The notes beneath the pieces were generated by a model. That model saw only the letters and a program-made list of their open reading frames with translations. It was not told the DNA's origin and searched no databases. Made by a program: the position numbers and the translations under genes. Below, in pieces: positions 6,363 through 11,892 of a stretch of 13,484 nt of DNA (within the stretch, counting starts at the first letter, position 1; each line of letters begins with the position of its first letter). Source of the DNA: UBA5359 sp028699365 [NCBI: bacterium] (GTDB taxonomy: Bacteria > UBP13 > UBA5359). The stretch covers positions 1 through 13,484 of the forward strand of contig JAQVUQ010000033.1 of assembly GCA_028699365.1 (NCBI GenBank), given 5' to 3'.

Positions 6363-7430
6363 TTGCTTGACAGGTTAAAAGATATGGAGGACAGGTATGA
6401 AGAACTCGGGCGTCTTCTCGGCGATCCTGAGGTGGTGGCGGACCTGGCCCAGTATCAGAAGTACGCCAAAGCTCATGCCGATCTCCAGGACGCAGTCGGC
6501 AAGTATAGAGAGTATACCCAGGTATTAAAGCAGATCGAAGAGGCCCGGGGCATACTCGACACCGAGAAAGATGCCGAGTTCCTCACCATGGTTCGCGCGG
6601 AGCTGGGGGAATTGGAGCCGCTACGGTCGCGAATAGAAGAAGAGCTGACCGTTCTTCTCCTGCCTAAGGATCCGTACGACGACAAGAACGTAATCGTGGA
6701 GATACGGGCAGGGGCGGGCGGCGACGAGGCGGCGCTCTTTGCCGGGGATCTGCTGCGGATGTACTCCCGCTATGCCGAGCGTACGGGCTGGAAAACGGAG
6801 ATGCTGAGTTCCAATCCCACCGGCCTGGGGGGCTTTAAAGAAGTTATTATTCTGATAAAGGGAGAGGGCGCGTACAGCAGGCTGAAGTTTGAAAGCGGCG
6901 TTCATCGCGTTCAGCGGGTACCCGCAACCGAATCCGGCGGGCGTATTCATACCTCCACTTCCACGGTAGCCGTTCTGCCGGAAGCGGATGAGGACGTGGA
7001 TGTGGAGATAAACAGTGATGATCTGCGCATAGATACTTACCGCTCTTCCAGCGCCGGAGGACAGCACGTCAATAAGACGGACTCCGCCGTGCGCATAACC
7101 CATTTGCCCACCGGCCTGGTTGTTGCCTGCCAGGATGAGAGATCGCAGCATCAAAATCGGGAGAAGGCCATGCGCCTGCTGCGTTCGCATCTGCTGGACA
7201 TGAAGATCCGTCAGCAGCAGGCGGAATTGGCCATGAATCGTAAGCTGCAGGTGGGTACCGGCGACAGAAGTGAGAAAATACGCACTTATAATTTTCCGCA
7301 GAACCGTATCACGGACCATCGAATCGGTTTGACGCTGCATCGTCTGGATTCCATGCTGGACGGCGATATGGAAGAGGTCGTAGAAGCCCTTGTCACCAGC
7401 GACCGTGCAGAGAGAACGGAGGCGCTTTGA
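6363..7430 (+). CDS. prfA: Peptide chain release factor 1
   Basis: A 355-residue class-I release factor. It reads UAA and UAG in the ribosomal A site and triggers peptidyl-tRNA hydrolysis. The codon-recognition tripeptide Pro187-Ala188-Thr189 (RVPATES) marks it as RF1, not RF2, which would carry SPF. The catalytic Gly-Gly-Gln is at 232-234 ([19 protein letters not shown]). The N-terminal coiled-coil domain starts [19 protein letters not shown] favour TTG 6363: it gives the family N-terminus and sits 10 bases after GGAG (6349-6352), whereas the in-frame GTG at 6354 is one base from that GGAG. The GTG start cannot be excluded. The stop codon overlaps the start of prmC, whose product methylates the Gln of this GGQ motif, so the pair is functionally and translationally coupled. 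Confidence 0.97.
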   Translation: MLDRLKDMEDRYEELGRLLGDPEVVADLAQYQKYAKAHADLQDAVGKYREYTQVLKQIEEARGILDTEKDAEFLTMVRAELGELEPLRSRIEEELTVLLLPKDPYDDKNVIVEIRAGAGGDEAALFAGDLLRMYSRYAERTGWKTEMLSSNPTGLGGFKEVIILIKGEGAYSRLKFESGVHRVQRVPATESGGRIHTSTSTVAVLPEADEDVDVEINSDDLRIDTYRSSSAGGQHVNKTDSAVRITHLPTGLVVACQDERSQHQNREKAMRLLRSHLLDMKIRQQQAELAMNRKLQVGTGDRSEKIRTYNFPQNRITDHRIGLTLHRLDSMLDGDMEEVVEALVTSDRAERTEAL

Positions 7431-8350
7431 TGGTGAACGATATGACTGCGTACGGTATCGGACCTTCATTTGTCATGCCCGAGCGCACGGTGGAGGAGAC
7501 CCTGCGCGAGGCTGTCGGCTATCTGGAGAAGACGGGCGTAGAGCGCGCCAGGGTTAATGCGGAGTTGCTGATGGCACATCTGCTTGGAGTGGACCGGCTG
7601 GCGCTTCATCTCAGTCCGGAGCGCGTCCTGGATGACGAATCTCTGGCTCGTTTTGATCACTTCCTGACAATGCGCAGCCGGGGATGCCCGCTGCAATGGC
7701 TGACCGGACATCAGGAGTTCATGTCTATCGACCTCAAGGTGGAGGAGGGCGTCTTTATTCCCCGGCCGGATACGGAGGTTCTGGTAGAGACGGCCATACC
7801 TCTAGCCGAGGAACTGTTGGCGCGCCGGGAAAAGGTGCTGTTGATGGATATCGGTACGGGCAGTGGTGCCATTGCCGTGTCGGTAGCCAGATTCGTGCCG
7901 GGCGCCAGAGTGCGGGCTTACGATATTTCGACGGCGGCTGTCAGGGCGGCAAGGTATAATACTGCCTGTCAGAGTCTGTCTGACAGAGTTACCGTAGTCG
8001 AGGACGATCCCCTTGCGGACGGTCACGACGACGATGTCTGGGAGAAAGCGGATATAGTGCTTTCCAACCCGCCCTACGTTCCTTCCCGGGATATAGACAT
8101 GCTGCAGCGCGAGGTCAGGGATTTTGAGCCGCGTCTGGCGTTGGACGGCGGCCCCGACGGTCTGGAGTATTATCGCAGGATTGCATCCAGGGGGCGTTTG
8201 CTGCGCCGGGATGCCTTCGTTGTTGTGGAGATCGGTATGGGACAGGCTGTCGATGTCTCGGCGCTGCTGGCTGCAGCCGGCTTTGTAGTGTTGCGAGTAG
8301 TTCCGGATTACGCCGGCATCGACAGAGTAATAGTGGCTCAGCGAGGATAA
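7430..8350 (+). CDS. prmC: Release factor glutamine methyltransferase
   Basis: A 306-residue S-adenosylmethionine-dependent methyltransferase that modifies the Gln of the GGQ loop of RF1 and RF2. An N-terminal helical release-factor-binding domain (about 20-85) is followed by PLQWLTGHQEFMSIDLKVEE at 87-106, the SAM-binding GTGSG at 142-146 and the catalytic NPPY at 213-216. All key residues are intact and the length is a little over usual because of a short N-terminal extension. ATG 7430 overlaps the prfA stop in TGATG and has CGGAGG (7417-7422) 7 bases upstream. A TTG directly before it at 7427 and an ATG at 7442 are alternative starts. The next gene begins one base after its stop, so it likely belongs to a longer operon. 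Confidence 0.96.
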   Translation: MVNDMTAYGIGPSFVMPERTVEETLREAVGYLEKTGVERARVNAELLMAHLLGVDRLALHLSPERVLDDESLARFDHFLTMRSRGCPLQWLTGHQEFMSIDLKVEEGVFIPRPDTEVLVETAIPLAEELLARREKVLLMDIGTGSGAIAVSVARFVPGARVRAYDISTAAVRAARYNTACQSLSDRVTVVEDDPLADGHDDDVWEKADIVLSNPPYVPSRDIDMLQREVRDFEPRLALDGGPDGLEYYRRIASRGRLLRRDAFVVVEIGMGQAVDVSALLAAAGFVVLRVVPDYAGIDRVIVAQRG

Positions 8351-8351
8351 C

Positions 8352-9221
8352 ATGTCCGCTTCCATTTATAGAGAAAACGGCATATACGGCGTATACGGCC
8401 GCAGCCTGACCGAGAAAGATGCCTACTTGTTCGGAAAGGCTCTGGGAAGCCGTCTGGCCGGACATACTCTGACTGTGGGCGGAGATGTACGCCTGAGTAC
8501 CGCGACGCTTAAGGAGGAGGTTGTCAAGGGATTGATAACTTCCGGCTGTATGGTAATGGACGCCGGTATCCTTCCTCTCCCCGCACTGGCTTTCGCCGGC
8601 TCGTCCTGCGACGCGGCGGCTGTCGTCATGGTCACGGCTTCTCCCCGCCCGGCACGATACAACGGATTCAAAGTTTATATGCAGGATGGTCCTCTGCCGG
8701 CGAAAGAGATAGCCGATCTCAGATCATCTGTGGTCCGGCGCAAGGATTTTGTCTACCGCGGCGGCAGAGTGGACAGGATCAGCTCGATGCTCTCCTATCT
8801 GGATCATCTGGAGAGTTCTGCAAACCGGCGACAGGGCGGGCGTATCGTGCTTGATTGCGGGCATGGTACCTGCAGTGCCGTAGCACCCAGGCTCTTCCGC
8901 AGTCTGGGCTATGATGTGGTGGAGCGCTTTACCGGTATCGACGGGGCTTTCCCGGACAGGAACCCTGCTCTAACGGGCAGGAATGTTGCAGCTTTGGGCA
9001 GGGCGGTCGTTGCTTCCGGTGCCGAACTGGGCATCGCTTTCGATGATGACGGAGACGAGCTGGCTCTGGTCGATGGGAACGGCCGGGAGATGAACTGGGG
9101 TGCCGCCGCCGACGGCTTCTGCTGTCTGGAGCAGACTGCCTACGGTTGTAACGACGCTTTGCTCACCTCAATACTTGTACTTGAGGCGCTCCATTCCACC
9201 TGGCTGGAAGGTACTGAATAA
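8352..9221 (+). CDS. Phosphomannomutase/phosphoglucomutase-like protein, half length, degenerate motifs
   Basis: A 289-residue protein matching only domains I and II of the alpha-D-phosphohexomutase superfamily, whose members are usually about 450 residues with four domains. GGDVRLST at 43-50 replaces the usual GRDTR. The phosphoserine loop reads TASPRPARYNGFK at 95-107 instead of TASHNPxxYNGFK, keeping Ser97 but losing His and Asn. The metal loop is DDDGDE at 231-236 instead of DGDGDR: the three alternating Asp (231, 233, 235) remain but the Arg is Glu. Domain III (sugar-binding) and domain IV (phosphate-binding) are absent, and the next gene begins 17 bp later, leaving no room for them. GAGG at 8343-8346 precedes the start. 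It is a long, clean frame, so it may be a retained non-catalytic or altered protein rather than recent debris. Mutase activity on its own is unlikely. Confidence 0.78.
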   Translation: MSASIYRENGIYGVYGRSLTEKDAYLFGKALGSRLAGHTLTVGGDVRLSTATLKEEVVKGLITSGCMVMDAGILPLPALAFAGSSCDAAAVVMVTASPRPARYNGFKVYMQDGPLPAKEIADLRSSVVRRKDFVYRGGRVDRISSMLSYLDHLESSANRRQGGRIVLDCGHGTCSAVAPRLFRSLGYDVVERFTGIDGAFPDRNPALTGRNVAALGRAVVASGAELGIAFDDDGDELALVDGNGREMNWGAAADGFCCLEQTAYGCNDALLTSILVLEALHSTWLEGTE

Positions 9222-9238
9222 AAGCCGGAGATACAAGC

Positions 9239-10465
9239 ATGAAAACCAACAACCAACAACCAACAACAAACAACTGCGCCCGAGGGGCGCAAAACAGGAG
9301 CCAGGAGCCAGGAGTCAGGAGTCAGGAGCATAAGCAAGGCGTGCATGGGAATCCTGAAACCAACAACCAACAACCAACAACCAACAACCGCGCCCGCAGG
9401 GCGCATACAGGGGAAGCTTTGCCTGAGTTATTGCCTGTCTGGTGGGACGGTGACGGTCCCGCTATGCTGGACCAGACCCTGTTGCCTCATGAAGAAACGG
9501 TTATCCGGCCCGGGACGCTGGCGGAGCTCGAGGAGGCTATCTGTTCTCTGAGAGTGCGTGGTGCCCCCGCTATAGGTATTGCTGCCGCTCTGGGCACGGC
9601 AGGACTGGCCCTGTCGTGCGATGCCGTGGACAGCCGGTCACTGGTAAATGAGGTTGAACGCATAACTGCCCGACTGGCGGCGACGCGTCCGACGGCGGTC
9701 AATCTCTTCCGGGCGCTGGATCGTATGCGTTGCCGGGCGAAGACAGCGGTGAGCCTGGGGTTGGACGAAATCAGACAGGCACTTCTGGATGAGGCTCTTA
9801 TGATTCAACGGGAAGAGATAGAGGCCTGTCACCGGATAGGAGCTTTTGGTGCCGGGTTGGTGCCTGCGGGCGGCGGTGTGCTCAACCACTGCAATGCCGG
9901 GGCTCTGGCTACCGGCGGATACGGCACCTCTCTGGGCGTGCTGCGGCAAGCCTGGAGAGAGGGAACGAGCTTCATTGCCTATGTGGATGAGACCAGGCCC
10001 TTGCTTCAGGGAGCGCGTTTGACGGCCTGGGAGCTGGAGAGGGAAGGCATACCGGTTGTTCTTATCTGCGATAACATGGCAGGCCATATGATGAAAACCG
10101 GCCGCATAAACGCGGTCATAGTCGGAGCGGATCGTATAGCCGCCAACGGCGATACCGCCAACAAGATAGGCACCTACGCGACGGCTGTTCTGGCCCGCTA
10201 CCATAATATACCCTTCTACGTGGCCGCTCCGGTCAGCACCTTTGATCTGTCGCTCTCCGACGGAGCATCCATACCCATAGAGGAGCGCCATCCCGATGAA
10301 GTCAGGGGGTTCGGCACCTGCCGCACGGCTCCGCCGGGAGTGCCGGCCGCCAATCCCGCTTTCGACGTCACTCCAGCCGAGCTGATAAGCGCCATTATTA
10401 CCGATAAGGGTCTGATAAAGCATCCTGACAGGGCGAGTATCGCCGCTGTCATCGGGGGTGGCTGA
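9239..10465 (+). CDS. mtnA: Methylthioribose-1-phosphate isomerase with repeat-encoded N-terminal extension
   Basis: A 408-residue member of the MtnA / eIF2B-alpha-like family. MtnA converts 5-methylthioribose-1-phosphate to methylthioribulose-1-phosphate in methionine salvage and related shunts. The conserved body starts near residue 66 (PVWWDGDGPAMLDQTLLP) and has RGAPAIG at 107-113, RPTAVNLF at 150-157, Cys218 in NHCNAGALATGGYGT and Asp298 in VGADRIAANGDTANKIGTY. These align with catalytic Cys160 and Asp240 of the Bacillus enzyme, a constant offset of 58. Residues 3-58 are low-complexity, with TNNQQPTTNN at 3-12 and again at 41-50, encoded by heptamer repeats. ATG 9239 has GGAG 8 bases upstream, so the tail is probably translated; TTG 9419 or 9431 would remove it but have poorly placed ribosome sites. 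No other salvage gene is visible. The 3' end overlaps or abuts rodA. Confidence 0.93.
   Translation: MKTNNQQPTTNNCARGAQNRSQEPGVRSQEHKQGVHGNPETNNQQPTTNNRARRAHTGEALPELLPVWWDGDGPAMLDQTLLPHEETVIRPGTLAELEEAICSLRVRGAPAIGIAAALGTAGLALSCDAVDSRSLVNEVERITARLAATRPTAVNLFRALDRMRCRAKTAVSLGLDEIRQALLDEALMIQREEIEACHRIGAFGAGLVPAGGGVLNHCNAGALATGGYGTSLGVLRQAWREGTSFIAYVDETRPLLQGARLTAWELEREGIPVVLICDNMAGHMMKTGRINAVIVGADRIAANGDTANKIGTYATAVLARYHNIPFYVAAPVSTFDLSLSDGASIPIEERHPDEVRGFGTCRTAPPGVPAANPAFDVTPAELISAIITDKGLIKHPDRASIAAVIGGG
9241..9410 (+). repeat. Compound repeat inside the 5' end of mtnA: two heptamer-plus-hairpin units and a CAGGAGY array
   Basis: Unit 1 has four heptamers (CAACAAC three times, then AAACAAC) at 9247-9274 followed by the hairpin TGCGCCC/GGGCGCA at 9275-9291. 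Unit 2 has four CAACAAC heptamers at 9361-9388 followed by GCGCCC/GGGCGC at 9390-9404. The two units lie exactly 114 bp apart, and each hairpin is followed within a few bases by ACAGG. Between them is a five-unit CAGGAGY heptamer array at 9295-9329. The 114-bp period is a multiple of three, so both copies are read in the same frame. Confidence 0.85.
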
Positions 10466-10466
10466 A

Positions 10467-11570
10467 TTGTTCGATCTGCGTCTGTTGAGGCGGCTGGATT
10501 GGATCATGGTGCTGGCTCTGGCGCTGTTGCTGGGGGTGGGGGTGCTGGCCCTTAATAGCACTGCCCAGGCCAGGCCGGCCATTCATCCTCTGGTGGGAAA
10601 ACAGATCATCTGGATAGCCGCAGGCTTTGTCTTCATGTGCCTGGCGGCTCTGATCGATTACAGGGCTCTGGCCCGCTGGCATCGACAAATCTACTGGATA
10701 AACATAGCTCTTCTGGTAGCCGTTCTGGTTCTGGGCCACAGCAGCAAGGGGGCTCAGCGCTGGATACCTCTGGGTCCTTTTATGCTGCAGCCTTCCGAAA
10801 TATGCAAGCTGGCCGTTATCGTTACTCTGGCAGTCTATCTGTCATCACTGAAAACGGATATTACCGATCCCTCCTCCTTTATGGGAGCACTGGGGCATAT
10901 AGCTCTGCCCATGCTTCTGATCGCGATTCAACCTGACCTGGGCACGGCCCTGGTATTGATGGCTGTTCTGGGAGGCATGCTTCTGGTATCCGGGGCCGGC
11001 GTCAGACATCTGGCGACATCGGCCGGGGTGTTGCTGGCCCTGTTTCCGCTGGCCTGGCGTTACGGTCTGCGGGAGTATCAGAAACGACGGTTGACCAGTT
11101 TTATCGATCCACAAGCCGATCCTCTGGGCACGTCTTACCAGCTTAATCAGTCCAAGATAGCTATCGGCTCCGGCCGGATGTTCGGACAGGGGCTGTTTCA
11201 CGGCAGCCAGAAAAAGCTGAGTTTCATTCCGGAACAGCATACGGATTTCATCTTCACCGTTATCGGCGAGGAGTTGGGCTTTATCGGCGGCCTTGGCCTG
11301 CTGGCTCTTTACGGCGTAGTCCTGTGGCGTGGTTTTCTTATCATGGCGGAGAGCGAAGATACTCTGGGAGTATTGATGGTCACCGGTATCCTGTCCATGC
11401 TGGCTTTTCACATATTAGTTAATCTGGGCATGACTATGGGCATAATGCCTACCACCGGCGTTCCTCTGCCCTTTATCAGCTACGGCGGCAGCGCCATGAT
11501 AACGGATATGACGGCTGTCGGACTGCTTCTGGGTATAGGCATGCGTCGCAGTAAGCTGATGTTTTTCTAA
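10467..11570 (+). CDS. rodA: SEDS-family peptidoglycan glycosyltransferase RodA
   Basis: A polytopic membrane protein of 367 residues (370 if GTG 10458 is used) belonging to the SEDS family, which polymerises lipid II into glycan strands during cell elongation with a partner class-B PBP. Family motifs are visible: RWIPLGPFMLQPSEICK, IQPDLGTALVLM, and the extracellular SFIPEQHTDFIFTVIGEELG, whose Asp (residue 263 counting from 10458) is the essential acidic residue of SEDS enzymes. The C-terminus has the usual TGVPLPFISYGGS. About ten hydrophobic segments are present. TTG 10467 gives the common MFDLRLLRRLDW start and lies one base after the mtnA stop with GGGGGTGG upstream; GTG 10458 overlaps mtnA by 8 bases but has no room for a ribosome site. 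RodA rather than FtsW is supported by length and N-terminus. Its PBP2 and mreBCD partners are not in the window. Confidence 0.93.
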   Translation: MFDLRLLRRLDWIMVLALALLLGVGVLALNSTAQARPAIHPLVGKQIIWIAAGFVFMCLAALIDYRALARWHRQIYWINIALLVAVLVLGHSSKGAQRWIPLGPFMLQPSEICKLAVIVTLAVYLSSLKTDITDPSSFMGALGHIALPMLLIAIQPDLGTALVLMAVLGGMLLVSGAGVRHLATSAGVLLALFPLAWRYGLREYQKRRLTSFIDPQADPLGTSYQLNQSKIAIGSGRMFGQGLFHGSQKKLSFIPEQHTDFIFTVIGEELGFIGGLGLLALYGVVLWRGFLIMAESEDTLGVLMVTGILSMLAFHILVNLGMTMGIMPTTGVPLPFISYGGSAMITDMTAVGLLLGIGMRRSKLMFF

Positions 11571-11628
11571 TGAGCAGGATTGCTTGCTCGCTCTGTCGAA
11601 AGTTCTAAGTATAAGCATTTAACATCTA

Positions 11629-11738
11629 TTGATAAATCCGGAATACAGGATTAAGTAGTCGGAGAACAAGCTGACAATTACTTGATAAATGTGCCCGGAA
11701 TCTTCTGACTACCGACTCCTGAATTCCTGATTTTAAAT
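11629..11738. repeat. Direct repeat TTGATAAAT..CCGGAAT and imperfect inverted repeat with heptamers
   Basis: TTGATAAATCCGGAATAC at 11629-11646 recurs as TTGATAAAT, a 4-base insert, then CCGGAATC from 11682. The segment 11635-11665 (AATCCGGAATACAGGATT then AAGTAGTCGGAG) resembles the reverse complement of 11701-11733, so a large imperfect stem is possible. The 3' part carries heptamers TTCTGAC, TACCGAC and TCCTGAA at 11703-11723. Confidence 0.5.
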
Positions 11739-11786
11739 ATTTATCGATCTTTCAGCAAAAAAAGCCAAAAAGTGGGAATAATATAT

Positions 11787-11813
11787 AAAGCGTCTGCCCA
11801 GTTAGCAGGCTTT
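11787..11813 (+). other. Hairpin in the pyrophosphatase gene leader
   Basis: AAAGC, a 2-base bulge, then CTGC pairs with GCAG and GCTTT around a 7-base loop. It could be a weak terminator for rodA transcripts (the 3' arm ends in CTTTG) or part of the leader of the next gene. Evidence is structural only. Confidence 0.3.
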
Positions 11814-11849
11814 GTGAGATTTAAGGTCCAAAGCAGGATGTCGGAATTA

Positions 11850-11877
11850 TTCTGAATCCTGACTTCTGAATTCTGAG
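11850..11877 (+). repeat. Four-unit heptamer array, consensus TYCTGAV
   Basis: The units are TTCTGAA, TCCTGAC, TTCTGAA and TTCTGAG with no gaps. The array ends directly at the AAAGAGGTG ribosome-binding site (11878-11886) of the pyrophosphatase gene. TCCTGAC is the reverse complement of GTCAGGA in the mtnA leader array, linking the two sites. Confidence 0.75.
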
Positions 11878-11892
11878 AAAGAGGTGTCTTTG

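Larger units (their letters stand above)
11571..11892. other. Gene-free intergenic segment between rodA and the pyrophosphatase gene
   Basis: About 320 bases with no credible reading frame. It contains a weak GAGCA/TGCTC hairpin after the rodA stop (11573-11599 region) with no T tract, a direct and inverted repeat block at 11629-11738, an AT-rich stretch (AATAATATATAAA near 11777-11789) that could hold a -10 box but lacks a good -35, a hairpin at 11787-11813, and a heptamer array at 11850-11877 ending at the ribosome-binding site of the next gene. Confidence 0.7.

Noticed and set aside
6621-7469. Reverse-strand reading frame of about 282 codons opposite prfA
   Set aside because: RF1 motifs PAT and GGQ on the + strand leave no doubt; the opposite frame is a shadow.
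9241-9410. Possible CRISPR array
   Set aside because: The repeats are 7 bases long with no unique spacers of regular length and no cas gene nearby; they are simple tandem repeats.
8352-9418. Frameshifted full-length phosphomannomutase with its second half in another frame
   Set aside because: After the stop at 9221 the sequence is a ribosome site, repeats and then mtnA; no domain III or IV motif appears in any frame.
9638-10582. Reverse-strand reading frame of about 314 codons across mtnA and the start of rodA
   Set aside because: It crosses two well-supported + strand genes and has no family resemblance or ribosome site.
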